64,000 nt of DNA from Oscillospiraceae bacterium (lineage in GTDB: Bacteria; Bacillota; Clostridia; Oscillospirales; CAG-382): assembly GCA_015063885.1 (NCBI GenBank), contig SVTH01000002.1:124001-188000 (forward strand). Reading direction: 5' to 3'. The translations under genes and the position numbers were made by a program. Below are positions 33,968 to 43,055 of this stretch, in pieces (position 1 is the first letter of the stretch; the number at the start of each line of letters is the position of its first letter). The notes beneath the pieces were generated by a model. The model had not been told where the DNA came from and made no database searches. It worked only from the letters and a program-made list of their open reading frames with translations.

Positions 33968-35176
33968 ATGATCGAGATAAAAGGAAAATATAACACCGCC
34001 GTCTGCTACACCGACACCATGGAGGAGGGGGCAATGGCACAGATCAAGACCATGTGCGATCTGGAGGCCTTCTCCGGCTCCCGCATCCGCATCATGCCCG
34101 ACGTTCACGAGGGGATGGGCTGTGCCATCGGCACCACCATGACGGTGACGGATAAAGTGGTTCCCGCCATGGTGGGGGTGGACATCGGTTGCGGAATGTA
34201 TACCATGATATTGGGAAAGGTAGCTTTGGACCCGGCTTTGCTGGACGAGGCGGCACATAGCATTCCCTGCGGCTTTTCCGTATGGGAGGGCAGGCAGGAA
34301 CGGTTTGACCTGACGGAGCTGAAGTGCTACCGCTATCTGAAGGATTCCAAGCGCTTGGAGCGAAGCCTGGGCACCCTGGGCGGGGGCAACCACTTCATCG
34401 AGGCGGACGCGGATGACGAGGGGAATCGGTATTTGGTGATCCACTCCGGGAGCCGTAATCTGGGCACCCAGGTGGCCAATTATTACCAGGATCTTGCCGC
34501 GGATCTGAATGCGGGGAAGGAGGATCTCTTCCGCGCAAGAGAAGAGCTGATCCGCACCTACAAGGAGCAGGGAAGGCGCACGGAGATCCAAAAGGCCTTG
34601 AAGGAGCTGGAAAAGGCCTACGAGGCCAAAGCGCCCACCCTGCCCAGGGAGCTTTGCTACCTCTACGGAGATTTTATGGAGGATTATCTCCACGACATCC
34701 GCATCTGCCAGCGGTTTGCGAAGCGGAATCGGGAGAAGATGGGGGAGATCCTCCTTGACAAGCTGGGACTGGAAGCGGCAGAAACCTTCCACACGGTGCA
34801 CAACTACATCGACGTGGATGCGGGGATCCTCCGCAAGGGCGCCGTGTCCGCGGCGGCGGGGGAGAAATTGCTGATTCCCATCAACATGCGGGACGGGAGT
34901 CTGATCTGCATCGGCAAGGGCAACCCCCATTGGAACTTTTCCGCACCCCACGGAGCGGGACGGTTGATGTCCCGTGCCAAGGCCTTTGAGAAGCTGACCA
35001 TGGAGGAGTACCGCAAGGAGATGGCGGGGATCTACACCACCTGCGTCAACGAGAACACCCTGGACGAGTCTCCCATGGCCTACAAAAGCATGGAGGAGAT
35101 CTTGCGCCATATCGGGGACACCGCAGAGGTGGTCGCTCATATCAAGCCCATTTACAATTTCAAAGCGTCGGATTGA
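33968..35176 (+). CDS. rtcB: RtcB RNA ligase
   Basis: RtcB joins RNA 2',3'-cyclic phosphate or 3'-phosphate ends to 5'-OH ends using GTP and manganese. The 402-residue protein keeps the key motifs: VDIGCGM (Asp72, Cys75), GGGNHFIE (His142), HSGSRNLG (His159), HNY (His278) and PHGAGR, whose His328 is the expected guanylylated residue; the C-terminal HIKPIYNFK carries the conserved lysine. The length is on the short side for the bacterial form. No RtcA cyclase and no archease are near. A terminator follows. Confidence 0.95.
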   Translation: MIEIKGKYNTAVCYTDTMEEGAMAQIKTMCDLEAFSGSRIRIMPDVHEGMGCAIGTTMTVTDKVVPAMVGVDIGCGMYTMILGKVALDPALLDEAAHSIPCGFSVWEGRQERFDLTELKCYRYLKDSKRLERSLGTLGGGNHFIEADADDEGNRYLVIHSGSRNLGTQVANYYQDLAADLNAGKEDLFRAREELIRTYKEQGRRTEIQKALKELEKAYEAKAPTLPRELCYLYGDFMEDYLHDIRICQRFAKRNREKMGEILLDKLGLEAAETFHTVHNYIDVDAGILRKGAVSAAAGEKLLIPINMRDGSLICIGKGNPHWNFSAPHGAGRLMSRAKAFEKLTMEEYRKEMAGIYTTCVNENTLDESPMAYKSMEEILRHIGDTAEVVAHIKPIYNFKASD

Positions 35177-35182
35177 CCGAGA

Positions 35183-35216
35183 CGGGAGATTTTTTAGGAA
35201 GTCTCCCGCTCTTTTT
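35183..35216 (+). terminator. terminator after rtcB
   Basis: CGGGAGA and TCTCCCG pair around a T-rich loop, followed by CTCTTTTT. Confidence 0.85.
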
Positions 35217-35239
35217 GTTCTCCGAGACGAGAAAATCAG

Positions 35240-35268
35240 TTGCAATTCCGTAAGAACTGTGGTATAAT
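35240..35268 (+). promoter_or_regulatory. consensus sigma-A promoter for SAH recycling genes
   Basis: TTGCAA at 35240-35245, 17-base spacer, TATAAT at 35263-35268. Confidence 0.85.
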
Positions 35269-35306
35269 GTTCCAAAGAGTATAATAGGAGGAGTGTTGAA
35301 ACAGAT

Positions 35307-36566
35307 ATGGAAAACATTCTCATCAAAAATACCAAAGCCCTTTCCGGCGGGCAGGTGGTGGAGGCGGAGATCGCTATTGCAAGCGGCGTGATCCTTTCCA
35401 TGACGGGCGCCCCCGAAGGCTTTACCGCAGATAAAGTGATCGACGGCGCGGGGAAGCTTTGTATCCCCGGCCTCATCAACGCCCACACCCACGTGTATAT
35501 GTCCCTGTTCCGCAACTACGCCGACGACGTGGCCTTTACCGAGTGGCTGTTCGGCCGTGTTCTTCCCAAGGAGGACGCCATGTCCGTGGAGGACGCCTAT
35601 TGGGGCACTCTGCTGGGCTGTATCGAAATGGTGAAGAGCGGTACCACCACCTTCTGCGATATGTACCCCATTGCGGGGATGTCTGCGGAGGCCGCCCGCA
35701 AGGCGGGTATGCGTGCCGTGGTGAGCAGGGGGCTTACAGGCTCCGAGGGCGGAGAGCGTCGGATCGCCGAGGCCTTGGGAGAATGGGAGACCTGGAAGCA
35801 TGATCCCATGGTGACCCATATGCTGGCGCCCCACGCCATTTACACCTGCGACACCCCCTTCCTGGAGCGTGTGATGCAGGTCTCCGACGAGACGGGAATG
35901 CTCATCAACACCCACCTTTCCGAGTCGGAAAAGGAGATCGCCGACTGCTACGCAGAGCACGGCTGTTCCCCTGTGGAATACCTGGCAAAGCTGGGGCTGT
36001 TCGACCGCAAGACCTTGGCCGCCCACTGCGTTCATCTTTCCGAACTGGATATTATGCTGTTGGCGGAAAAAGGGGTCTCCGTTGCCCATAACCCCAAGAG
36101 CAATCTGAAGCTTGCCAACGGCATTGCCCCCGTAAAACAGCTTTTGGATGCGGGCGTGAACGTATGCCTGGGCACCGACGGCGCAGGCTCCAACAACACC
36201 CTGAATATGTTCTCCGAGATGAACTTCGCCTGCCTCCTGCCCAAGGGGGTGAACAAGCAGGGAGACGTGGTCAGCGCCAACACCGTTTTGCAGATGGCCA
36301 CGCTGAACGGCGCCAAGGCGCTTTCCCAGGAGAACCTGGGCGACCTGCAGGCAGGATGGAAGGCGGATATCGCCATTCTGAACCTTGACCATCCCTGGAT
36401 GTATCCCATGCACAACGTGGCAAACGCTTTGTGCTATTCCGCCACCGGCACCGAGGTAGAAACGGTGATCATCGGCGGGGAAGTGGTGATGGAAGACCGC
36501 AGGATGACCAAGATCGACGAAGAAGAGGTCTACGCAAACATTGCGCGGATCGCAAAGGACTGGTGA
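35307..36566 (+). CDS. S-adenosylhomocysteine/methylthioadenosine deaminase-like amidohydrolase
   Basis: This 419-residue amidohydrolase has the zinc ligands NAHTHV (His60, His62), NTHLSESEKE (about residue 198), AHCVHL and the GTDGAGSNNTLNM segment with the catalytic Asp. ADDVAFTEWLFGRVLPKE is typical of the MtaD/SAH deaminase group, which converts SAH to S-inosylhomocysteine and MTA to methylthioinosine. The neighbouring gene encodes an SAH hydrolase homologue, which supports this substrate. AGGAGGAG lies 13 bases before the ATG, a rather long spacing. Confidence 0.85.
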   Translation: MENILIKNTKALSGGQVVEAEIAIASGVILSMTGAPEGFTADKVIDGAGKLCIPGLINAHTHVYMSLFRNYADDVAFTEWLFGRVLPKEDAMSVEDAYWGTLLGCIEMVKSGTTTFCDMYPIAGMSAEAARKAGMRAVVSRGLTGSEGGERRIAEALGEWETWKHDPMVTHMLAPHAIYTCDTPFLERVMQVSDETGMLINTHLSESEKEIADCYAEHGCSPVEYLAKLGLFDRKTLAAHCVHLSELDIMLLAEKGVSVAHNPKSNLKLANGIAPVKQLLDAGVNVCLGTDGAGSNNTLNMFSEMNFACLLPKGVNKQGDVVSANTVLQMATLNGAKALSQENLGDLQAGWKADIAILNLDHPWMYPMHNVANALCYSATGTEVETVIIGGEVVMEDRRMTKIDEEEVYANIARIAKDW

Positions 36567-36573
36567 CAAGCTT

Positions 36574-37827
36574 ATGTTGAATTACGAGATCAAAGACCCC
36601 TCCCTGTGGGAAAGCGGGGAACGAAAGATCCTTTGGGTCAAGGAGCATATGCCCCTGTTGAGAGGGCTGGAGGAGGAAATGCTGGCCAATAAGCCCCTGG
36701 CAGGCTTGCGTGTAGCCCTTTCCGTCCATCTGGAGGCCAAGACCGCCTACCTGTGCCGCGTTCTTGCCGCAGGGGGCGCAGACATGTATATCACCGGCAG
36801 TAACCCTCTGTCCACCCAGGACGACGTTGCCGCCGCTTTGGTGAAGGACGGCCTTCACGTTTATGCGGAGCACGGCTGCTCTATGGAGACCTATCACCGC
36901 CATATTTCCTACGTGATCCAGGCCGCACCCCAGATCATCATCGACGACGGCGGCGACCTGGTGCACCTGATCCACACGGAATACCGTGACCTCCTTCCCG
37001 GCGTCATCGGCGGCTGTGAGGAGACCACCACGGGCATCCTCCGCCTCCACGCCATGGAGCGGGACGGGGAATTGAAGTTCCCCATGGTGATGGTGAACGA
37101 TGCGGACTGTAAGCACCTCTTCGACAACCGTTACGGCACGGGACAGTCCGTATGGGACGGCATCAACCGTACCACCAACCTGATCGTGGCAGGGCAGACC
37201 GTTGTGGTAGCCGGCTACGGCTGGTGCGGCAAGGGCGTTGCCATGCGTGCCAAGGGCTTGGGCGCTTCCGTCATCGTTACGGAGGTGGATCCCATCAAGG
37301 CCATGGAGGCTGTGATGGACGGCTTTGCGGTGATGCCCATGAAGGAAGCCTGCCCCAAGGGTGATTTCTTCGTCACCGTTACGGGAGATATGGAGATCAT
37401 CACCACGGAGCATTTCCCCCTGCTGAAGGACGGCGCCATTCTTTCCAATGCGGGCCATTTCGACGTGGAGGTGGATATGCAGGCGCTCCGTGCCTATGCG
37501 GTGCGCTCCTGGGAGGCAAGACAGAATATCACCGGCTACGAATTGCCCGGCGGCAAGAAGGTCTACGTCCTGGCGGAAGGCCGCCTGGTGAACCTGGGTG
37601 CCGGCGACGGCCACCCTGCGGAGATCATGGATATGTCCTTCGCCGTCCAGGCCATGAGCGTTTTGTATCTGATCCGCAACAAGGATCTGCCCAAGACCTC
37701 CAACGTTATCGCAGTCCCCCGTGAGGTGGACCTGGAGATCGCAAGACGGAAACTGGCATCCTGGGGCATCGCCATCGACGAGCTGACGGAGAAGCAGAAA
37801 AAATACCTGGATTCCTGGGGATCGTAA
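36574..37827 (+). CDS. ahcY: adenosylhomocysteinase family protein
   Basis: The 417-residue protein follows the SahH plan: the N-terminal substrate domain with ALSVHLEAKTAYL and the GSNPLSTQDDVAAAL motif, DDGGDLVHLIH, the EETTTGILRLHAM segment, the NAD-binding VVVAGYGWCGKGVAMRAKGLG, and SNAGHFDVEVDM. It lacks the long internal insert and the C-terminal KPxxYRY of many homologues, ending at KKYLDSWGS. The usual role is cleavage of S-adenosylhomocysteine to adenosine and homocysteine with bound NAD. Because it follows a deaminase by eight bases, S-inosylhomocysteine may be the true substrate, as known in Methanocaldococcus. Confidence 0.9.
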   Translation: MLNYEIKDPSLWESGERKILWVKEHMPLLRGLEEEMLANKPLAGLRVALSVHLEAKTAYLCRVLAAGGADMYITGSNPLSTQDDVAAALVKDGLHVYAEHGCSMETYHRHISYVIQAAPQIIIDDGGDLVHLIHTEYRDLLPGVIGGCEETTTGILRLHAMERDGELKFPMVMVNDADCKHLFDNRYGTGQSVWDGINRTTNLIVAGQTVVVAGYGWCGKGVAMRAKGLGASVIVTEVDPIKAMEAVMDGFAVMPMKEACPKGDFFVTVTGDMEIITTEHFPLLKDGAILSNAGHFDVEVDMQALRAYAVRSWEARQNITGYELPGGKKVYVLAEGRLVNLGAGDGHPAEIMDMSFAVQAMSVLYLIRNKDLPKTSNVIAVPREVDLEIARRKLASWGIAIDELTEKQKKYLDSWGS

Positions 37828-37906
37828 TTTTTGCAAACCCTTCTCGGAATCTGCAAAAAATATTCACATTTTCATGTTATAATGAACGTAAAAGGAGGGT
37901 GAGGCT

Positions 37907-39373
37907 ATGTTCAAAAGCGTATTTTCCAGAATGCTTGCGGCTTTCACCGTGATCCTGCTTCTGTGTATCACGCTGTTGGTCTTCGTGGTCGCCTCGGGGC
38001 TGTTCCAGGAAAGCCAGGAAAAAGAGCTTTCCGAATTGGGCGTCGCCGCCAACGAGATCGGCTTCTTCCTGGAAGAGATGCAACGGATCTCCACCCTTCC
38101 CGCACCCTTACTGCTGCAAAGCGAGAGCTTCCATTCCAACCTCATCGGCATCGCCGATCTGACGGAGGCGGATATCTCCGTTTTGCGTATGGACGGCGTG
38201 GTCGCCGCTACCTCCACCCGCCATTTAAAGATCGGGGAGCAGATGCTTTCCAGGGAGACGGTGAACCGCATCCTGGAAAACGACGCTTCCTACATGATCA
38301 GCGACCTGGACGGCGCCTTGGAGCGCCGCACGCTGAACAGCTTTGCCATCATCGGGGATGAGAACGGAGACGCCGTGTACCTCATCGTGGTCACCAGCGA
38401 GAAGGCGCTGAATTCCGAGATCGCCAACTCCGTGACCCAGCGTATGGTGGTGGTTGCCATCTGGATCTTCTTCGCGGCAATGATCATCATCTTCCTGATC
38501 TCCCGCCGTATCACCGACTCCATCAAGACCCTTTGCTCCGTGGCAAGAGAATACGCCCAGGGGCGCTTCAACATCCGCATCAAGGTCAACGGTCAGGACG
38601 AGATCACAGAGCTTTCCAGGGCCTTTAACAACATGGCCAGCGGCCTTGCCAAGCTGGAGGAGAACCGTAACTCCTTCATCGCCAACGTGTCTCATGACCT
38701 CCGCACGCCCATGACAACCATTTCGGGCTTTGTGGACGGCATTTTGGACGGTACCATTCCTCCCGAGGATCACCAGCGGTATCTGCAGACCATTTCTGCA
38801 GAGGTGCACCGTCTCTCCCGTTTGGTGAACACCCTTTTGGAGATCTCCCGCTTGGAGTCCGGCAAGAGCATGAAGACTGCGGATTTCAACGTCACGGAGA
38901 CGGCAAGGCAGATCCTCATCTCCTTGATGGGGAAGATCGAGGCCAAACGATTGGATATCGAATTTGAAGGCGGGGACGAGGACGTGTACGTCCTGGCAGA
39001 TCCCGACGCCATCCATCAGGTGCTTTACAATCTGATAGACAACGCCATCAAATTTACACAGGAAAAGGGCACCATTACCATCGCCATCACCGCCAAGGGC
39101 AAGAAGGCGTTGGTGCGGGTGCGGAACACGGGTGAAGGGATCCCCGAAGAGGAGATCACCCACATTTTTGAACGGTTTTACAAATCCGACCGTTCCCGCG
39201 GATTGGATAAAACGGGAACAGGATTAGGTCTTTACATTGTTAAGACCATTTTGGAAAAGCACGGGGAAGAGATCTCCGTGGAATCGGTGGTGGGGGCTTA
39301 TACGGAGTTCCGTTTCGGACTGTCTTTGTCCGCCGGAAAGCCGAGATCCAAGGGCGGAGACCTGATGGACTGA
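37907..39373 (+). CDS. membrane sensor histidine kinase (no adjacent response regulator)
   Basis: The 488-residue kinase has two membrane segments (about residues 10-31 and 181-199) enclosing an extracytoplasmic sensor domain of about 145 residues. HAMP (about 199-252), HisKA with SHDLRTP (His263) and a full HATPase_c domain (NLIDNAIKF, GEGIPEEEITHIFERFY, TGTGLGLYIVK) follow. AAAGGAGGG precedes the ATG. The expected response regulator gene is missing on both sides. The neighbour downstream by 28 bases is an HtrA protease, which suggests an envelope-stress theme. Confidence 0.9.
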   Translation: MFKSVFSRMLAAFTVILLLCITLLVFVVASGLFQESQEKELSELGVAANEIGFFLEEMQRISTLPAPLLLQSESFHSNLIGIADLTEADISVLRMDGVVAATSTRHLKIGEQMLSRETVNRILENDASYMISDLDGALERRTLNSFAIIGDENGDAVYLIVVTSEKALNSEIANSVTQRMVVVAIWIFFAAMIIIFLISRRITDSIKTLCSVAREYAQGRFNIRIKVNGQDEITELSRAFNNMASGLAKLEENRNSFIANVSHDLRTPMTTISGFVDGILDGTIPPEDHQRYLQTISAEVHRLSRLVNTLLEISRLESGKSMKTADFNVTETARQILISLMGKIEAKRLDIEFEGGDEDVYVLADPDAIHQVLYNLIDNAIKFTQEKGTITIAITAKGKKALVRVRNTGEGIPEEEITHIFERFYKSDRSRGLDKTGTGLGLYIVKTILEKHGEEISVESVVGAYTEFRFGLSLSAGKPRSKGGDLMD

Positions 39374-39401
39374 TGACTAATGGGAAAGGAACCGAAAACA
39401 C

Positions 39402-40760
39402 ATGAACGAATTTAAAAACGACCGTGACGATCAGAACACGGAGCTGACTCCCGAGGGCCATTCCGCACCTCAAAATCACGCTTTTGAGGATCCCTCTCTC
39501 CGGACGCCTCCTACCTACGTATGGGACGGCAAGCGGGACGGCGGCAGACGCCGCGGCGGGAAGAAGCCCTTCCTGTTCTGCGTGGTAGCCGTGGTGTGCC
39601 TGGTCTTGACGGCGGCACTTTGCATCCCCACCATCCTTTACGCCATGGATGAGGGACATATCGCTACCTCCTCCGAAGGCACCTCCCAGGGCGGAAGCCT
39701 TACGGGGGATCCCTCCAAGGAGGAGAGCTCTTACGATATCAGCCAGACGGTGACCGTCACCGATACGCCCTACCTGGAGGAAAACATCCTTACCAAGGTT
39801 TATCAGCAGTGCCAGGGCTCCTGCGCCACCATTTACGTGGAGCTGGGCTCTACCGGCTATTCCATCGGAAGCGGCTTCGTCCTCACCGAGGACGGCTACG
39901 TTGCCACCAACCAGCACGTGGTTGACGGCGGTAACAAGATCACCGTGATCTTCTACGACGGCGAGGAATACGAGGCTGAGCTCATCGGCGAGGATCCCGT
40001 CCGCGACCTTGCGGTGTTGAAGATCAACGCCAAGGATCTCACCCCTCTGCCCATCGGTAACTCCGACGCTTTGACGGTGGGGCAGACCACCATCGCCATC
40101 GGCACTCCCTACGATCAGACCCTGGCCGGCACCATGACCATGGGCATCATCAGCGGTCTGAACCGTGAGATCCCCATCGAAAACGATGCGGGCGTGGTCA
40201 TCAAGACCATGCGTCTGATCCAGACGGACACCCCCATCAACCCCGGTAACAGCGGCGGCCCCCTGATCAACATGGCGGGCCAGGTGGTGGGCATCAACTC
40301 CTTGAAGCTTATCAACGAGTACGAGGGCATCGGCTTTGCCATTCCCATCAACTCTGCCGTGGATATCTTCAATCAGCTCATCCAGTACGGCAAGGTGGTG
40401 CAGGATCCCGAGTCCGAGTTCGTGACTGCCAGCCCCCGCTTGGGCGTTACGGTGTACGAGCTGGAGGCAGGCCTGGACGCCTTCCGCATCAAGCCCGGCT
40501 GTGAGTATCCCGCAGGCGTGCTGGTGGCTTCCGTAGAGCCCAACACCGCCGTTTACGCCGCAGGTCTGGAGCTTTACGACATCATCACCGAGTTCAACGG
40601 CAAGCCCGTGAAGAGCTTGAGCGACCTCACCAACGCCCTGGCGGAGCATCGGGCAGGGGACAAGGTCACCATGACCGTGTTCGCCTTCTCCCGCAACTTC
40701 TCCGAAGGGGAATACAAGACCTTGGAATTCGTTCTGGATTCCGCAGAGGCCATCGGCTGA
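39402..40760 (+). CDS. HtrA/DegP-type membrane serine protease
   Basis: The 452-residue protein has an 55-residue acidic then basic cytoplasmic N terminus, a membrane anchor (56-78), a linker, the trypsin-like domain and one PDZ domain (about 340-445). The catalytic triad is visible: ATNQHVVDGG (His172), RDLAVLKI (Asp202) and NPGNSGGP (Ser284). HtrA proteases degrade or refold misfolded exported proteins. It directly follows the histidine kinase gene and is probably cotranscribed. A bidirectional terminator follows. Confidence 0.95.
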   Translation: MNEFKNDRDDQNTELTPEGHSAPQNHAFEDPSLRTPPTYVWDGKRDGGRRRGGKKPFLFCVVAVVCLVLTAALCIPTILYAMDEGHIATSSEGTSQGGSLTGDPSKEESSYDISQTVTVTDTPYLEENILTKVYQQCQGSCATIYVELGSTGYSIGSGFVLTEDGYVATNQHVVDGGNKITVIFYDGEEYEAELIGEDPVRDLAVLKINAKDLTPLPIGNSDALTVGQTTIAIGTPYDQTLAGTMTMGIISGLNREIPIENDAGVVIKTMRLIQTDTPINPGNSGGPLINMAGQVVGINSLKLINEYEGIGFAIPINSAVDIFNQLIQYGKVVQDPESEFVTASPRLGVTVYELEAGLDAFRIKPGCEYPAGVLVASVEPNTAVYAAGLELYDIITEFNGKPVKSLSDLTNALAEHRAGDKVTMTVFAFSRNFSEGEYKTLEFVLDSAEAIG

Positions 40761-40768
40761 AAAAACAG

Positions 40769-40800
40769 ACGGATCACCTGCAAAGGGTGATCCGTTTTTT
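40769..40800. terminator. bidirectional terminator
   Basis: ACGGATCACC and GGTGATCCGT pair around TGCAAAG, with A-rich sequence before and six T residues after. Confidence 0.9.
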
Positions 40801-41514
40801 CTATGCGAACCGCTTCCGCCCGATCAAGGCGGCGGTACCCACGGCGGAGACGCCGCAAAGGAGCACGAAGCTGACCAGATCTCTGTCCCCGGTCATGGGG
40901 GATTGGGAGGGCTGGGAGGTACGGCTCTGCTCGGGGGTACTGCTTTCCCCGGGCGCAGACAGGGGATTCTTCCCCTGGAGCACGGAGACCTCGTCCAGGA
41001 AGGTCCAGGCACCCTCTCCGGGGGTGATGACCACCTTCAGATAACGCCCTTCCATTCCTTCCGTCCCTTTCAAGGAGGCGATCCCCGCTTTTTCCGTCCC
41101 GGGGGATGGAATGACTTCTCCCAGCGGGGTGAACTCTCCCTCTTCCTCATTGCTTAAATAGAAGGCCACCTTTGCGGGGGCGGTGATCCCCACTTCTTCC
41201 TCCCGGAGATAGCTGACCTCAAAGGTCCAAAGCTGGGTGTAGACCTCCCCCAGATCCAGAACCACGGTGATCTCGCCTTCGTTTCGGAAACCCACGTACT
41301 CCGTGTCCCGATAGTAATAGTTCACCGTGCCGTTTTCCACGGGAGTGCCGTACTTGCCGTTGGTCAGCTCAAAATTCTCGTCGGGGTACCCCTGAGAAGC
41401 CCCGGGGGAGAGGGTGTACCCCTTATGAAGGGATACCACGTTTTGCGCGGCGGAAACGGAAAGCACTCCCACCAGCGCCAAAAAGAACAAGCAAACGCAA
41501 AAGAACCGCTTCAT
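40801..41514 (-). CDS. secreted discoidin-domain protein with SPMTG sorting-like signal
   Basis: The 237-residue protein has a signal peptide (residues 1-23), a discoidin/F5-8C-type domain (about 28-180; LDLGEVYTQLWTFEVSYL, GRYLKVVITPGEGAWTFLDEV), a Ser/Pro-rich spacer, and a C-terminal SPMTG (205-209), hydrophobic segment and RKR end. This matches a sortase cell-wall sorting signal of the S/NPxTG kind known from Clostridioides SrtB. AGGAGA lies six bases before the ATG at 41514; the GTG upstream is less likely. The start overlaps the end of the small gene 41511-41723. Confidence 0.8.
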   Translation of the reverse strand: MKRFFCVCLFFLALVGVLSVSAAQNVVSLHKGYTLSPGASQGYPDENFELTNGKYGTPVENGTVNYYYRDTEYVGFRNEGEITVVLDLGEVYTQLWTFEVSYLREEEVGITAPAKVAFYLSNEEEGEFTPLGEVIPSPGTEKAGIASLKGTEGMEGRYLKVVITPGEGAWTFLDEVSVLQGKNPLSAPGESSTPEQSRTSQPSQSPMTGDRDLVSFVLLCGVSAVGTAALIGRKRFA

Positions 41515-41723
41515 TGCCACTCTCCTATCCTGTTGACCACGCTTTGCATCTCTTCCTTGCTCCTGGCGTGGCGGGCGTCGAAGAGAAACCGTTGCCGCTG
41601 ACGCTCGTCCATCTTGCCGAACTTCTTCAGCGCCAGATCGTTTTGCGCCAAAGCCATACCAAACCCCAAGGGAAGCTCCTCGTCGGACACTCCCGGCAGG
41701 GTGTTTTTTTGATAACGCTCCAT
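41511..41723 (-). CDS. hypothetical small protein, 70 residues
   Basis: This small frame is hidden inside a longer spurious frame. It encodes MERYQKNTLPGVSDEELPLG followed by FGMALAQNDLALKKF and a basic helix (DERQRQRFLFDARHARSKEE). It looks like a real compact helical protein, and I have no function for it. AAAGG lies about nine bases before the ATG. Its stop codon overlaps the ATG of the discoidin protein gene (ATGA), which is the main support that it is translated. Confidence 0.7.
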   Translation of the reverse strand: MERYQKNTLPGVSDEELPLGFGMALAQNDLALKKFGKMDERQRQRFLFDARHARSKEEMQSVVNRIGEWQ

Positions 41724-41801
41724 AAACACCATCCTTTTTTTGTTTTTAGTGTTCCGTGAGGAACGCTTTTCCATACCTCCCGTTCTTTGGAAAAACTTGG
41801 G

Positions 41802-41831
41802 CTTGACAATTTTATGAAAATGTTGTAAATT
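41802..41831 (+). promoter_or_regulatory. sigma-A promoter for lipoprotein gene
   Basis: TTGACA at 41802-41807, 18-base spacer, TAAATT at 41826-41831. Confidence 0.7.
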
Positions 41832-41864
41832 GATAAAAAGACCATCGACGAAAGGAACCCCGCA

Positions 41865-43055
41865 ATGAGAAAATTCCTTCTCCTTCTGTTGGCGCTGACC
41901 CTTCTGCTGGCGGCTTGCGCAGCACAGGAAACGCCCGAGCCCTCCGAGCCCCCGTCTTCTCCCGCAAGCAGCTCTTCCCACGAGGAAAGCTCTGTGCTTG
42001 TCTCCTCCCAAGAAGAGGTCTCCGCAGAATCCTCTCTTCCCGCCGAAGAAGATCCGCCCGAGGAGGTGCCTCCCTTGACCATGACCCAGGTTTCCACCAT
42101 CACAGATAATTTCCTGAACGTGTCGGATTTTAAAGACTTCCTTGCAGGGGGCGAAAAGTACGCCCTGATCCCCGGACTGAAGGAAGGCATCGTGCCCCAG
42201 GGTATGGGACGCCATCCCGTGACGGGGTACGTGTATATCTCCGCTTACTTCACCACCGAAAATACCCCCTCCGTGATCCTTGTGCTGGACGAGAAGGGGA
42301 GCTTCGTGGCGGAATACCATATGTATAAAGAAGACGGCACCCCCTATACCGGCCACATGGGCGGCGTTTGCGTCACGGAGGAGTATCTCTATTTCTCCGG
42401 CCCCGGTGTGGGAGATTATTACGGCATCGGCGAGATCGCCCTGGCGGATCTCCCGAAAAAGGGTGCCCACGACGTGACCTTTACCTCCGTGGTTCCTCTG
42501 CCCATCCACGCCAGCTATCTGTTCTATGACCAAGGCAACCTTTGGGCAGGCACCTTCTATCTCAGCGGCTCCTACGACATGGGCAAGTATTTCAATCAGA
42601 AGGTGAAGACCTCCGCAGGCGCATCCTACGGCGGGTTTGCCGCCATGTTCCCCGTGGACGAAAACGGCCGCCTCACCGTTCCCGAAGGGAGCGACTACGC
42701 CGTTCCCACCCTGACTTTGGCCACCGTGGACAAGGTGCAGGGCTTTACCTGTCGGGACGGCAAGGTGACGCTGAGCGTCTCCTACGGCAGAAACAATAAC
42801 TCCACCCTGTATTTCCATTCCATCGACCCCGAAAAGGCAACCGCAACCTATACTGCCGACGGCAAGACCTACCCCATGATCGTGCTGGATGATACCAACC
42901 GCGTCAAAAAGGTCACCGCCATGGGCATGACGGAGGGCATCACCCTGGATGAAAAGGGCAACGTGCTGATCCTCTTTGAATCCGGCGCCCAGAAGTATTA
43001 TAACGCCAAAAACCCCACCGACTGTGTCTGGCGCTTCCCCTTCCCGGAGGAATAA
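41865..43055 (+). CDS. lipoprotein with beta-propeller-like domain
   Basis: The 396-residue protein has a lipobox LAAC (Cys 18) and a long Ser/Glu/Pro-rich linker to about residue 70. Its C-terminal 300 residues are beta-rich with repeated short units such as GYVYISAYFT, EYLYFSGPGVGDYYG and NLWAGTFYLSGSYDMG. That pattern recalls a propeller similar to those used for ligand or polysaccharide binding, but I cannot name the family. It is transcribed alone, divergently from the discoidin gene pair, and lies on the outer face of the membrane. Confidence 0.75.
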   Translation: MRKFLLLLLALTLLLAACAAQETPEPSEPPSSPASSSSHEESSVLVSSQEEVSAESSLPAEEDPPEEVPPLTMTQVSTITDNFLNVSDFKDFLAGGEKYALIPGLKEGIVPQGMGRHPVTGYVYISAYFTTENTPSVILVLDEKGSFVAEYHMYKEDGTPYTGHMGGVCVTEEYLYFSGPGVGDYYGIGEIALADLPKKGAHDVTFTSVVPLPIHASYLFYDQGNLWAGTFYLSGSYDMGKYFNQKVKTSAGASYGGFAAMFPVDENGRLTVPEGSDYAVPTLTLATVDKVQGFTCRDGKVTLSVSYGRNNNSTLYFHSIDPEKATATYTADGKTYPMIVLDDTNRVKKVTAMGMTEGITLDEKGNVLILFESGAQKYYNAKNPTDCVWRFPFPEE

